Assembly: GCF_900120375.1 (NCBI RefSeq)
Contig: NZ_LT635480.1
Span: 1,116,001-1,180,000 of the forward strand
Reading direction: 5' to 3'
DNA: 64,000 bases
DNA from: Ndongobacter massiliensis
Lineage (GTDB): Bacteria; Bacillota; Clostridia; Tissierellales; Peptoniphilaceae
Shown here: positions 1 through 8,961 of the stretch, piece after piece
How the letters are laid out: every line of letters starts with the position of its first letter
How positions within the stretch are numbered: the stretch's first letter is position 1
Program-made: the position numbers and the translations under genes
The notes under the pieces: generated by a model
What the model saw: the letters and a program-made list of their open reading frames with translations, nothing else
The model's database searches: none
What the model was told of the DNA's origin: nothing

Positions 1-155
1 TTGACGCGCACGTCCGTACACTGCGCGGAAAGAATCGTCGCAATTAAAAGTTCATACGGATTTTTGTGCGCCAACTCACAATGTGCGTCGGGAAAAGCGA
101 CGCCCAGTGCTTCAATCACCGCAATACTCGCATCCTGGGAAAGCGGATTGGACAT
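1..155 (-). CDS. nth: Endonuclease III, N-terminal part (runs off the window)
   Basis: Only the first 51 codons are inside the window. The protein begins MSNPLSQDASIAVIEALG and continues into PYELLIATILSAQCTDVRV, the highly conserved N-terminal helix segment of endonuclease III (HhH-GPD family), the DNA glycosylase/AP lyase that removes oxidised pyrimidines. The catalytic Lys, the HhH motif and the FeS cluster would lie beyond the left edge. The ATG at 155 is preceded by AAGGAG at about 161-167. The gene is transcribed away from rodA. Confidence 0.85.
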   Translation of the reverse strand, partial: MSNPLSQDASIAVIEALGVAFPDAHCELAHKNPYELLIATILSAQCTDVRV

Positions 156-197
156 AGCAACTCCTTTCTTCGCCCGCTAAACGGACGGGCGGGAAAC

Positions 198-206
198 TGA
201 TATAAT
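198..206 (+). promoter_or_regulatory. Extended -10 promoter of rodA
   Basis: TGATATAAT is a perfect TGn extended -10 box. No convincing -35 lies 17 bp upstream, which is common for extended -10 promoters. Transcription would start near 213, so the upstream in-frame ATG at 205 cannot be the translation start; the start at 244 is supported. Confidence 0.55.
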
Positions 207-243
207 GGCAAGAAAGATTATACCATGTACGAAAGAGGCTCTT

Positions 244-1365
244 ATGTTCAACCGCAATAAGAAAGTGCAAAAACAATTTGATTGGCCGCTTTTGCTGATT
301 ACGCTGCTGATCGGCGTTTACGGTATGTTTGTATTGCACAGTGCCACCCTGACGCTCACAAACTCCGTCGGCTATCTGAAATCACAGGCCTTTGCTTCAC
401 TGGTCGGGCTCCTTGCCATTTTCGTTCTCCTCTGGATTGATACGGATTTTTTGAAGCGCATCGCGATTCCCCTTTATCTGGTCAGCACAGCGCTGCTTCT
501 GTCCACCATTTTGTTCGGATACGGGGAAGAGGAATGGGGCGCCAATCTCTGGCTGCGCGTCGGACCGGTCTCCTTTCAGCCTTCGGAATTTGCCAAAATC
601 GGCATTATCCTTTCCTTCGGCGCTTTTCTGGAAAAGTCGCATAAAACGATCAACCATCCGCTGACACTGCTCAAAGTGCTCATCCTCATGGGCATTCCCC
701 TAGTTTTGGTGTACAAGCAGGACGACTTCGGCACGATGATGGTTTTTGCATTTTTCCTGTCGCTTATGCTTTTTGCCTCGGGTCTCCACTGGGGTTATGT
801 ACTCGGCGCCATTGCCATAGCCGGCGTCTCTGTGCCGCTCGTCTACAATATGTTAGATTCCTATCGCAAAGACCGCATTCTCGACTTCCTAGATCCCTCA
901 CGCAATCCCCTCGGCTCCGGCTATCAGGCGATGCAGGGTACGATTGCCATCGGTTCCGGGCAGCTTTTCGGCCGCGGGTATTTGCAAGGTGTACAATCGC
1001 AGTTCGGCTTTTTGCCCGAACAACAAACCGACTTTATTTTTGCCGTCGTCGGCGAGGAATTCGGCTTTATCGGCGGACTTCTGTTAATCCTTGCCTACGC
1101 ATTTCTGCTCTATCGCATTTTACTCGTTGCGCGAAGGGCGAAAGACGTCTTCGGCGCCACGGTTTCCATCGGTATCGCCGCCATGATTTTCGTGCATATT
1201 TTTGAAAATATCGGCATGACCATCGGACTCATGCCGGTGACGGGCATTCCGCTTCCGCTCATGAGCTACGGCGGCACCTTCCAATTGATTATTCTCACGG
1301 GCATCGGTCTGGTGCTTTCCATCGGCATGCAGCGCCACCCGCTCGACTTCAATGCCTCGCCCTGA
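244..1365 (+). CDS. rodA: Rod-shape determining protein RodA (SEDS peptidoglycan polymerase)
   Basis: This 373-residue polytopic membrane protein is a SEDS-family glycosyltransferase that polymerises lipid II during cell elongation. The family signatures are clear: FLPEQQTDFIFAVVGEEFG near residue 260 and the C-terminal GLMPVTGIPLPLMSYGG loop. Ten or so hydrophobic segments run through the length. The start at 244 is chosen over the in-frame ATG at 205 because the latter overlaps the -10 box, and AGAGG precedes 244. The wording of the C-terminal motif (VTGIPLPLMSYGG) favours RodA over FtsW, but no partner PBP is next to it. The gene ends 17 bp inside the convergent comEC gene. Confidence 0.9.
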   Translation: MFNRNKKVQKQFDWPLLLITLLIGVYGMFVLHSATLTLTNSVGYLKSQAFASLVGLLAIFVLLWIDTDFLKRIAIPLYLVSTALLLSTILFGYGEEEWGANLWLRVGPVSFQPSEFAKIGIILSFGAFLEKSHKTINHPLTLLKVLILMGIPLVLVYKQDDFGTMMVFAFFLSLMLFASGLHWGYVLGAIAIAGVSVPLVYNMLDSYRKDRILDFLDPSRNPLGSGYQAMQGTIAIGSGQLFGRGYLQGVQSQFGFLPEQQTDFIFAVVGEEFGFIGGLLLILAYAFLLYRILLVARRAKDVFGATVSIGIAAMIFVHIFENIGMTIGLMPVTGIPLPLMSYGGTFQLIILTGIGLVLSIGMQRHPLDFNASP

Positions 1366-3910
1366 TTCCCAAAAAAATACCGTAAAAAAGAAGAAGGAGA
1401 TTTTCCATCGGCCGCTCCAAAAGGGGCGGCTTTTTGAATCCCGCTCGCCAATGCCCATTTGCTTCCCAGAGACTCATTTCCCCTTTTTCATCGGTGCGCC
1501 ACACCGGGCAATCTGCCGCGGCAAGCCGCTCCAAGAGTTCCTTATGCGGATGTCCGTAGCGATTCCCCTCGCCGCAGCTGATTAGCGCCAAATCCGGCTG
1601 CAATCGCGCTAAAAAAGATGCCGCTGTGCCGGAACGACTGCCGTGATGCGAAATCTTGAGCACAAGGGCGCCCCTCCGGTTCGAAACGCCCTCGACCAGC
1701 CGTTCTTCCTCCGGTCCCGATGGTAAGTCACCGGTAAGAAGAAGGGTCAAGGGGCGGTGTTCTTTTGTATCAGGGATGCCAAACGCGCCAAATTCCCACG
1801 CGCCGCGTTTCCCTGCACCGCTTTCCAAAGCACTACTTTCCGAAATACCGCTTTCCCGGTTGCCGGCGCGCGGATAGAGTGTTAGGCGCAGGCACATGGA
1901 GCCCGCATTGCTGTCGCCGGACAGGGACCCGGCGCGCAACACAGTGAGTGAAAAATCGCGGTTCTGCCATGTCTGCCCGTGATGGACGCCGATGCGGCGT
2001 GCCGGAAGCATCGATGTTTCATAAAGCGGCTCCGTTTGTGGCGCCGTAAACACGCGCGCGTCCGGAAAGGCTTCCAATACCGCCGCTGCATTGCCACAAT
2101 GGTCGACATCCGGGTGACTCAGGAAAATGGCATCGATATGAGTGATCCCGCGCCGTTGCAGCAGTGCCGTAAATTTCTTGCCCTGCTGGTCTGCACCGGT
2201 GCGAAAATCGCGTTTCCCGCATACATCAAAGAGAATGACGGCATTTTTGGACTCCAATAAAAAGGCGTCGCCCTGTCCAACGTCCAACATCGTAAATGTC
2301 GTCGAAAATGGAACAAAGTGCTGTCCGAATGCGGCGACCACCCACAGGAAAAATCCCGTCTGCAGAGCTAAACACCGCGCCTGAAACAGTTTTCGTCCCC
2401 GCAAATTTGACAACCCGCCCGCCATCGGCAGGCAGGTGCGCAACGCGCCTCGTCGATGTGCCACAAAGAGGATGCCGACAAGCAGAACACTCGCAGTCTG
2501 TTGCGGAAACAACCCGCCGGGTTGCTCCCAAATTGGGATGGAAAGCGCCTGCAACCCTTCTAAAAGTGCGGAAAAAAGGAGAAATCCCCCGTAGAACCCC
2601 CCGCGCAGCAAACCCGTCAGAAGGGGAATGTGTTGCAGACAAATTGCCAAAAGTCCACACGCAAAGAGGGGCGTGAAAAAAGGAATGACGAATAAATTGG
2701 CGAGAAGACACACCGGAGCAAAGCGTCCAAAAAGGTGAAATTGGAGCGGAAAAGTACACAAGGTCAAAAACAGAGCAAATTCCAACTGCGCCGCAAGCCC
2801 CCTTCCCTCTTTGCGCGAAATCTCCGGAAATACATCCAATGCCGTGCTGCAGGCAAAAGACAGTTGCAGCCCGGTATCCAGGAGTGCATACGGACGGAAA
2901 CAGAGCAGAAAGCAAAGCGCTGCGCATAAACGACGTCTCCGATGCAGGCGCCAACGCGACAAAATGGCAATCTCGCGAAAGGCGAGAAAAATAATAGCGC
3001 GCCCGACCGATGCCGGAAAATCCAGCAACCAGGCATAAAAAAAAAGAAAAAGAAATAAGACCACACTGCAGCGACTCCGGCGCCAAGGGAAAAAGGCCAG
3101 CAACCATTGCCCCCATTGGAACAAAATGCGCACGTGCAGCCCGCTGACGGCAAGCAAGTGCGCCACGCCGAGATCGCGCATCTGCCCCTGTAAAGCATCC
3201 GCCGGATTTTTCTCCGCCAGAAACAGGCGCTGCAAAAAAGAGGCGCTTTCCCCCGGAAACGCAGCAAGGCTTGCTTGCAGATGCGTGCGAATCGTCCGGC
3301 GGAAGCGATCAAAAAGATCGCCCCATTGCAGGTCGCGCATTTCCTGGGCGTTTTCCCGCACTGCATCCTCGACGATCAGTTCCCCCGCCCATCCCCGGTA
3401 TGCCGCATACTTGCGGACATCGAAATCGCCGGGAAAGAGCGCATGCGAAAAGGGTCGCACGCGAAAATTGCCCCGATATCGGGCGCCGGGCTTTGCCTCC
3501 GACCATACCCGCTTTTGTACGAGGTAGTGATTCTCGCGCAGGCGCCCCGTATCCGGTACAGCGACCTCGAGACGATGCGCATCCGCCTCCGCTACAACGC
3601 GGACTTCCCCGTAAAAAATCCCCTTCGGCAATGCCGTCGGCGATTGCAGAAAGGCGAGCAGCACCCCGCACATAAAAAAGATCAAACTGCCACGCCAAAA
3701 CAATAAAAAGGAAAAACCCGTTTGCTGTCGACCGTGTTTGCGCAAAAAGGCCGGTGCCGAAAAAATGAGAATGGGCAGCAACACCGCTGCGCCCGTGGCG
3801 ACAAGCGGCGCTTGGCACCACGCGAACGGCGCCTTGGGCAGACAGACCGCCGCATTGGCAAGCCCGACGCCTGCAAGAAAGCCCAGCATACAACGATCCG
3901 TTCGATTCAT
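1349..3910 (-). CDS. comEC: ComEC/Rec2-type DNA internalisation channel
   Basis: This 853-residue protein is the inner-membrane channel through which single-stranded DNA enters during natural transformation. Order: N-terminal membrane helices and DUF4131-like soluble domain (to about residue 215), a multi-helix Competence domain (about 220-500), and a C-terminal metallo-beta-lactamase domain from about 535. The latter shows TMLDVGQGDAFLLES, LSHPDVDHCGN, LLTGDL and LKISHHGSRSG. An unusual Ser/Gly/Glu-rich insert of about 40 residues sits between the TLYPR and LTLLLTGD strands. The ATG at 3910 follows GGGGGAAGAA. No comEA or comEB is adjacent. The last 30 codons overlap the rodA terminator and end, so the natural C-terminus reads through that hairpin. 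Confidence 0.9.
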   Translation of the reverse strand: MNRTDRCMLGFLAGVGLANAAVCLPKAPFAWCQAPLVATGAAVLLPILIFSAPAFLRKHGRQQTGFSFLLFWRGSLIFFMCGVLLAFLQSPTALPKGIFYGEVRVVAEADAHRLEVAVPDTGRLRENHYLVQKRVWSEAKPGARYRGNFRVRPFSHALFPGDFDVRKYAAYRGWAGELIVEDAVRENAQEMRDLQWGDLFDRFRRTIRTHLQASLAAFPGESASFLQRLFLAEKNPADALQGQMRDLGVAHLLAVSGLHVRILFQWGQWLLAFFPWRRSRCSVVLFLFLFFYAWLLDFPASVGRAIIFLAFREIAILSRWRLHRRRRLCAALCFLLCFRPYALLDTGLQLSFACSTALDVFPEISRKEGRGLAAQLEFALFLTLCTFPLQFHLFGRFAPVCLLANLFVIPFFTPLFACGLLAICLQHIPLLTGLLRGGFYGGFLLFSALLEGLQALSIPIWEQPGGLFPQQTASVLLVGILFVAHRRGALRTCLPMAGGLSNLRGRKLFQARCLALQTGFFLWVVAAFGQHFVPFSTTFTMLDVGQGDAFLLESKNAVILFDVCGKRDFRTGADQQGKKFTALLQRRGITHIDAIFLSHPDVDHCGNAAAVLEAFPDARVFTAPQTEPLYETSMLPARRIGVHHGQTWQNRDFSLTVLRAGSLSGDSNAGSMCLRLTLYPRAGNRESGISESSALESGAGKRGAWEFGAFGIPDTKEHRPLTLLLTGDLPSGPEEERLVEGVSNRRGALVLKISHHGSRSGTAASFLARLQPDLALISCGEGNRYGHPHKELLERLAAADCPVWRTDEKGEMSLWEANGHWRAGFKKPPLLERPMENLLLLFYGIFLGIRARH
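1411..1435 (+). terminator. Rho-independent terminator of rodA
   Basis: The stem GCCGCTCC/GGGGCGGC (one G-U pair) has an AAAA loop and is followed by TTTTT. It lies 45 bp after the rodA stop and inside the 3' end of the convergent comEC coding sequence. Confidence 0.8.
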
Positions 3911-3933
3911 TTCTTCCCCCGAACCGATCGTAC

Positions 3934-3973
3934 CAAAAAAAAGTTCCGCCCGTGTCTCAATAACAGGCGGAAC
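3934..3973 (-). terminator. Terminator after the HAD phosphatase gene
   Basis: Read on the minus strand, GTTCCGCC and GGCGGAAC pair around a 15-base loop, followed by eight T residues. It lies 20 bp after the stop at 3994 and just upstream of comEC. Confidence 0.85.
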
Positions 3974-3993
3974 GTCTCTGATTTGTCCCGGCG

Positions 3994-4734
3994 TCAGTGA
4001 ATGGATTTGCGCGCCCGGGTGTCATGTCCTAGGGTGTATATGACATCTTTGCGCTCAATGACGATATCGGCACGCGCCTCCAGCTCGGGGTCGCTGCGAA
4101 TCATATCCAGCAACCGATGCGACGGATTGATTGCAACCGCATGGCCCAGCATTTTTAACATGGAAAAATCGCCGTTTGTATCTCCGTAGGCGGAACACGC
4201 CTGCGGATCCAGTTGGTATTTTTCAATAAATTCCCGGACGACCTTTGACTTCGACAAACTGTCCCACATCGGAATGACTTCGGACGAAAAATTGCCATTT
4301 TCATCCGTACAATACGTCGTAGCGCGCCACGCATCGACGTGATACTTCCGAGCCATCTTTTCAATCAGAAAATCCGGCGAACCCGACACAAAAAACACCA
4401 GATCGCCGGCGCGTTGATGATTCAATATGGCGTCACGCGTGAATTTATACACGACATCGCCGTCGTGATCGACGACCTGCTGTGCGGTAAAATCGATCAC
4501 CGTGCGCGGCAAGCCCTTCAAATTTTCTTTGTAGACCTCTGTCAGTTCGTCCAAGTATTCATCATATTCGGCATAGCGCTGATTGTACAGGTGGTAACGC
4601 GGGCGAATCCGGTTAATCCATTCGCCTTCATCAATAATGCCGTACTTGATGAGGCGCTTGAAATGCTGAATCAACATCGATTCGCGCGCCAAGGTTCCGT
4701 CAATATCAAAAAAAGCTGCCCGATTTCCCTGCAT
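3994..4734 (-). CDS. HAD-superfamily phosphatase, subfamily IB
   Basis: A 246-residue HAD-IB hydrolase, the group that includes SerB-like phosphatases. Motif I is FFDIDGTLA with the nucleophile and acid Asp pair; motif II is FFVSGSP; motif III Lys lies in SLSKSKVVREF; motif IV is AYGDTNGDFSML. A helical cap (about residues 25-95) follows motif I. The substrate cannot be read from sequence; phosphoserine or a lipid phosphate are family possibilities. The ATG at 4734 has AAAGGA at 4741-4746; a longer reading from a TTG at 4752 would bury that ribosome site. It lies 18 bp after a small membrane-protein gene and is probably cotranscribed with it. Confidence 0.8.
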   Translation of the reverse strand: MQGNRAAFFDIDGTLARESMLIQHFKRLIKYGIIDEGEWINRIRPRYHLYNQRYAEYDEYLDELTEVYKENLKGLPRTVIDFTAQQVVDHDGDVVYKFTRDAILNHQRAGDLVFFVSGSPDFLIEKMARKYHVDAWRATTYCTDENGNFSSEVIPMWDSLSKSKVVREFIEKYQLDPQACSAYGDTNGDFSMLKMLGHAVAINPSHRLLDMIRSDPELEARADIVIERKDVIYTLGHDTRARKSIH

Positions 4735-4752
4735 ACACAGTCCTTTCCGCAA

Positions 4753-5148
4753 TCAGAATTGTTTGGTGTCGTCCGAAACCGGACGCTTTGCCTCCTTCGC
4801 CGACACGCGCCGTGCGCGAATTCGGCGCCCCTTTTTGCTCTTTTTCGGCTTTGGACTGAGCAAGGCGATGATCCACGCCGTTCCCAATGCGATACAGCCG
4901 GACACGAATAAGTAGATGCCGCGCCACATCGCCGCCAGTCCGTCCGGCCCCGTAAAAATTTTCCATGCGGAGAGCACCTGAAAGATGCCCCAACTGATGC
5001 CGAAAAGTGCCGGCAGATATTTCACCCAACGCACCCGACTTAACGCGATATAACATAGCAGCGTTGCCGTTACAAAGATGATGACCATAGTCGGCAGCAT
5101 CGTCAGCTGCGGTTTATATTTTTCAATAATGCCAAAGAGTTCGGTCAT
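4753..5148 (-). CDS. Small membrane protein of unknown function
   Basis: A 131-residue protein with three or four hydrophobic segments (about residues 10-33, 40-60 and 75-98) and a strongly basic cytoplasmic tail (SPKPKKSKKGRRIRARR). I do not recognise the family. The start at 5148 is preceded by GGAGGGGG. It is the upstream partner of the HAD phosphatase gene, 18 bp apart. Confidence 0.6.
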   Translation of the reverse strand: MTELFGIIEKYKPQLTMLPTMVIIFVTATLLCYIALSRVRWVKYLPALFGISWGIFQVLSAWKIFTGPDGLAAMWRGIYLFVSGCIALGTAWIIALLSPKPKKSKKGRRIRARRVSAKEAKRPVSDDTKQF

Positions 5149-5245
5149 ATCCCCCTCCTTCTCTTCGGTAATCATATCATTTTTTATTTAACGCTTCCAC
5201 TCGCTGTTTTCCGCCCTGACACGATGTCCATTTTCGGGTATAGGA

Positions 5246-5254
5246 TGATACAAT
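5246..5254 (+). promoter_or_regulatory. Extended -10 promoter of the Tim44-like gene
   Basis: TGATACAAT is an extended -10 box about 60 bp upstream of the start codon. A weak TGTCCA lies at 5225-5230 as possible -35. Confidence 0.45.
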
Positions 5255-5313
5255 GAAAGAACGTAGGTGCTCGTCCCGCACGGGCGACATTCCGGAGACC
5301 AAAAGGAGGCTCT

Positions 5314-6267
5314 ATGAAGCGCAATAAACCGTGGATCGTACTTCTCGTGTTTTGTCTGATCCTTGCCGTAGCCGCACCGGTTCTCGCCGATGTCGGCGGC
5401 GGCGTTGACTGGGACTACGACGGTGGCGGCACGGACTGGAACTACGGCGGCACCGGCTGGAACTCGAATTGGGATTACGATTCTGATTGGGACGACTCCG
5501 ACTCCGACTTCTACGAATTCATCTATCTTCCGTACTATCTCTTGCGCATGGGGCCCGTTGGCTTTCTCATTTTCGCAGGTCTGCTCCTGTTCCTGTTGCG
5601 CAGTCGAAAAAGAAACAATCGAAAAAATCGGGCGAACTCCGCCGCGCGCAAGGCAAAGGCACAAGCGGATGCGCGCGCAGCTTTTACCCACCAGGAAGCA
5701 GATTTGACGCTATTGCTGCAGCGCGATCCGAATTTCTCAAAAGCAGCATTTTTGGCGCGCGTCAGCGACATCTTTGTCACACTGCAAAATGCGTGGATGA
5801 AAAAAGAATGGAAGAGCATGCGCGCCTTTGAGACGAATCATCTGTTCCACCAACATGAACGACAGCTGCAGCAGTTTGTGGAACGCAAGCAAACCAATGT
5901 AATTGAAGACCTCGCGGTGCTGGAAACCTCCCTTGCGTCCTATCAGGAAGACGCACAGCACCAAATGCTCTCGGCGATTCTGCGCGCCCGTTCCCGCGAT
6001 TACCTGATCGATGATGAAACCAAAAAAGTCTTAAAGGGTGATCCAAAAAAGCGTTATATAATGACCTATCGACTGGAGTTCCTGCGAAAGATCGACGCAA
6101 AAACGGAAAATTCCAATGTGACCGCCGCCACCCAATGTCCGAACTGTGGGGCGAATCTTTCCATCAATCAAAATGGTGTTTGCGAATATTGCGGTTCGGA
6201 GGTCACAACGGGCGCAACGGACTGGGTGCTCAACGCACTGATCCCGCTGCATCAGGAAATACTGTAA
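5314..6267 (+). CDS. Secreted/membrane Tim44-like domain protein with C-terminal zinc ribbon
   Basis: This 317-residue protein begins with a signal peptide (MKRNKPWIVLLVFCLILAV, cleavage near VLA-D). A Gly/Asp/Trp-rich low-complexity stretch follows (about 27-70), then a transmembrane helix near residues 80-98, a basic segment, and a Tim44-like domain (about 118-265). A zinc ribbon closes it: CPNCGANLSINQNGVCEYCG (two CxxC pairs). Tim44-like bacterial proteins are widespread membrane proteins of uncertain role. The ATG at 5314 has AAAGGAGG. The gene stands alone between terminators and the divergent upstream pair. Confidence 0.75.
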   Translation: MKRNKPWIVLLVFCLILAVAAPVLADVGGGVDWDYDGGGTDWNYGGTGWNSNWDYDSDWDDSDSDFYEFIYLPYYLLRMGPVGFLIFAGLLLFLLRSRKRNNRKNRANSAARKAKAQADARAAFTHQEADLTLLLQRDPNFSKAAFLARVSDIFVTLQNAWMKKEWKSMRAFETNHLFHQHERQLQQFVERKQTNVIEDLAVLETSLASYQEDAQHQMLSAILRARSRDYLIDDETKKVLKGDPKKRYIMTYRLEFLRKIDAKTENSNVTAATQCPNCGANLSINQNGVCEYCGSEVTTGATDWVLNALIPLHQEIL

Positions 6268-6315
6268 GAAAACCGCTCCTACAAGATGCTGTGAACGTCC
6301 GTGTTCTGAAGTACC

Positions 6316-6345
6316 GAAAGCCGCCGTGCAAGCGACGGCTTTTTC
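6316..6345. terminator. Bidirectional terminator between the Tim44-like gene and potD
   Basis: AAAGCCGCCG and CGACGGCTTT form a stem with one mismatch, with A residues before and a TTTTT run after. It can end both the plus-strand Tim44-like transcript and the long minus-strand pot cluster transcript. Confidence 0.8.
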
Positions 6346-6359
6346 TTTCGAAGGTTTCT

Positions 6360-7394
6360 TTACCGGTTGCGCACATCCTGCCACAAGTCATTGTACACGC
6401 GCACGGCATCGCCGAGATCCTCAAAGATTTCCCCTTTTTCGATTACTTCGGCTGCGGGATACGCCACTTTGCTGGTTTGCTCTTCTTCCGGCAAAAGCGC
6501 CCGCGCCGCGCTACTCGGCAGCGAATAGCCAACGTATTCCGCATTTCTCGCCGCGTTTTCGGGGCGCAACATGAAATCGATGAAACGCTCCGCATTTTCC
6601 GGATTCGGCGCGTCGGCGGGAATGCACCAGAAATCGAACCACAAATTTGTGCCCTCCTCCGGAATGACATAATCGAGCGCGGGATTTTCCCGCATGGCGT
6701 CCCACGCGTCCCCCGAATACATCAGCGCCAGCGCCGCCTCGTTATTTTTCATTAAATCCTTCGTTTGATCGACCAAATATGCGTACACGAGCGGATACTG
6801 TGCAATCAGTAGTTCTTTCGCCTGTTCCAGTGCTTCTCCGCGCCGCTCATTCATCGAATATCCGAGGCGCTTCAGCGCGACTCCGATGGAGTCCCGCGCG
6901 GAATCCATCATGACAATCTCACGCCGATACGTCTCATCCCATAAAATCGACCAGGATGTCGGAGAGCTTTTCACCAAATCTCGGTTGTACAAAATGCCCA
7001 GCGTCCCCCAAAAACAGGGTACCGTGTATTTTTGCTGCGGATCCTTGGTCTTTTGCAACAACCAGGGGTCTACTTCCTTGCGGTTCGGTACGCCGGCATC
7101 GGAAATTGGGCGCAGCATCGATTCCTTCATCATGCGCTCCGCCATGTATTCGGACGGCACAATGACGTCATAGGCGGCGCCGCCGTTTTTTAATTTCGTA
7201 TACAGATCTTCATTGGTTGTAAAGTTGGAATAAACAACGTGGATGCCCGTCTCGCGTTCGAAATCATCCAACAATTCCTTATCGATGTATTCGCCCCAAT
7301 TATACACATTGACCACTTCCCCCGACGAGGCGGAAGAACATCCGCAGAAAACAAGTAGGAGCAGCACGCAGAAAAGATATTTCCAAAATTTCAT
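6360..7394 (-). CDS. potD: Spermidine/putrescine ABC transporter, substrate-binding lipoprotein
   Basis: A 344-residue lipoprotein: hydrophobic leader, lipobox VFCGC with Cys19, then a PotD/PotF-type binding domain starting VVNVYNWGEYIDKELLDDFE. The YNWGEYI phrase is diagnostic of polyamine-binding proteins. It captures polyamine outside the cell and delivers it to PotBC. The ATG overlaps the potC stop (ATGA). Last gene of the potABCD unit and of the long minus-strand cluster; its stop is 15 bp from a terminator. Confidence 0.92.
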   Translation of the reverse strand: MKFWKYLFCVLLLLVFCGCSSASSGEVVNVYNWGEYIDKELLDDFERETGIHVVYSNFTTNEDLYTKLKNGGAAYDVIVPSEYMAERMMKESMLRPISDAGVPNRKEVDPWLLQKTKDPQQKYTVPCFWGTLGILYNRDLVKSSPTSWSILWDETYRREIVMMDSARDSIGVALKRLGYSMNERRGEALEQAKELLIAQYPLVYAYLVDQTKDLMKNNEAALALMYSGDAWDAMRENPALDYVIPEEGTNLWFDFWCIPADAPNPENAERFIDFMLRPENAARNAEYVGYSLPSSAARALLPEEEQTSKVAYPAAEVIEKGEIFEDLGDAVRVYNDLWQDVRNR

Positions 7395-8170
7395 TGCAGC
7401 ACCTCTTTCTGTGGACTGCGCCGCAAATTCATGAGAACCAAGAGAACAATTGTCGTCAGAAACAGAAGCGATGAAAGAGCGTTAATTTTCGGATTGATGC
7501 CTCTGCGTGCCATCGAATACACCGTTGTCGAAACCGTTTCAATACCGTTTCCCGTTGTAAAAAACGAAATCACAAAATCGTCGATCGAAAGCGTAAAGGC
7601 AATCAGCGCCCCGGAAAAGATGCCCCCCTTGCAGTAGGGTAAAACCACCCGCCACAGCGTTTGAAAGGGCGTTGCACCCAGATCCATCGCCGCCTCCGGC
7701 AGCGCACGCGGCATCTGCCGAAGTTTCGGCAACACCGACAGGACGACATAGGGGACTGTAAACGCGATGTGCGATAACAACAGGCTCAGATAGCCGAAAT
7801 CCAGGTGCAGGGAACGGTACAAAACCATCAACCCAACCGCCATAACGATGTCCGGATTGATGACCGGAATCCGGTTAAAGGCAAGGATGACCCGGCGCAG
7901 ACGCGTGCGAAAAGAAAAGAGCCCGATGGCGCCGAAAGTACCGATCAGGGTCGAAAACAGCGTCGCCAGCGCCGCAATCGAAAGCGTGTTGCGCAGTGAC
8001 GATAAGATCTCTTCGTCCTGAAAAAGTTGAAGATACCAGGTGAGCGAAAAGGCATCCCAACGGCCCCGCGTCTTGCCCTCATTAAAGGAAAAGACGATGA
8101 GCACCAGAATCGGCGCATAGAGAAATGCATAAAAGAGCAGGAGAAAAAGGCGATCGCGGAATTTTTTCAT
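7391..8170 (-). CDS. potC: Spermidine/putrescine ABC transporter permease PotC
   Basis: 259 residues with six predicted membrane helices and the binding-protein-dependent permease loop (EAAMDLGATPFQTLWRVVLP, residues about 165-185) that docks on PotA. The leading YAPILVLIVFSFNEG is typical of PotC/PotI. The start at 8170 is chosen because GGAGGG is seven bases upstream and TGATG couples it to potB; a GTG one codon earlier is possible. Confidence 0.92.
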   Translation of the reverse strand: MKKFRDRLFLLLFYAFLYAPILVLIVFSFNEGKTRGRWDAFSLTWYLQLFQDEEILSSLRNTLSIAALATLFSTLIGTFGAIGLFSFRTRLRRVILAFNRIPVINPDIVMAVGLMVLYRSLHLDFGYLSLLLSHIAFTVPYVVLSVLPKLRQMPRALPEAAMDLGATPFQTLWRVVLPYCKGGIFSGALIAFTLSIDDFVISFFTTGNGIETVSTTVYSMARRGINPKINALSSLLFLTTIVLLVLMNLRRSPQKEVLQ

Positions 8171-8961
8171 CACACTTCCCTCCTCTCAAAGAGCAACGAC
8201 AACACGAGAAATACCATGAGCACCATGGCCATCGCAGAACCGTAATGCCAATCACCGGTCACGGTAAACTGTTGCTCGATAACGTTACCGATCAAATTTG
8301 CCTTATTTCCGCCCAACAGTCCGGTAATTTCAAAGGTGGAAATTGCCGGAATGAACACCATGGAGATGCCGGAGGCAACGCCAGGAAGAGATAGTGGAAA
8401 AACGACACGCCAGAAAACCTGTCGCTCATTGCAGCCGAGATCGCGCGCCGCTTCAAGAAGATCCGCATCCATCTTTTCCAGCACCGTGTAAATCGGGAGA
8501 ATCATGAAGGGCAGAAAATTGTATACCATGCCCAATACGACGGCCCCCTCCGTATACAAAAGATCCAAGGGTTCCCGACCGAAAGCGGCAAGCAGGTGAT
8601 TCAGCAGTCCGTTCTTCGAGAGGATCGTTACCCAGGCATAGGTGCGCAACAGAAAATTCATCCACATGGGAATGACCACCAGCATGAGTGCCGTCGTTCG
8701 GTAGCGCAAACGCATCCGGGAAAGCAGACGCGCCGCCGGATAGCCAATCAGCAGACACAAGCTTGTCGTTACAAATGCGACGCGCACCGAGCGCCACAGT
8801 GTTCTGAGCGAACCGCCCGTAAAAAAGCGCTGAAAGTGTGTGCCGCTCCATGCCCCCGTGCCGTCCGTCAAACCGTAGCCAAGCACCATAAAAAGCGGAA
8901 CGAGTATAAAAATGGCGAGCCAAAGGAGATACGGCCCGCTGCTACGCTTCAGATTCTTCAT
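8170..8961 (-). CDS. potB: Spermidine/putrescine ABC transporter permease PotB
   Basis: 263 residues, six predicted membrane helices. The EAA-type loop reads EAARDLGCNERQVFWRVVFPLSLPG (shown in part, around residue 165-190) and contacts the ATPase. LVVIPMWMNFLLRTYAW is characteristic of PotB/PotH. The first 20 bases overlap the end of potA, which implies translational coupling. Confidence 0.92.
   Translation of the reverse strand: MKNLKRSSGPYLLWLAIFILVPLFMVLGYGLTDGTGAWSGTHFQRFFTGGSLRTLWRSVRVAFVTTSLCLLIGYPAARLLSRMRLRYRTTALMLVVIPMWMNFLLRTYAWVTILSKNGLLNHLLAAFGREPLDLLYTEGAVVLGMVYNFLPFMILPIYTVLEKMDADLLEAARDLGCNERQVFWRVVFPLSLPGVASGISMVFIPAISTFEITGLLGGNKANLIGNVIEQQFTVTGDWHYGSAMAMVLMVFLVLSLLFERREV

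Noticed and set aside
205-243. Upstream ATG start for rodA
   Set aside because: It overlaps the TATAAT box, so it would precede the transcript start; the ATG at 244 has a ribosome site.
2226-3116. A 296-codon minus-strand frame inside comEC
   Set aside because: Lies in another frame of a gene with clear family motifs throughout; composition is not protein-like.
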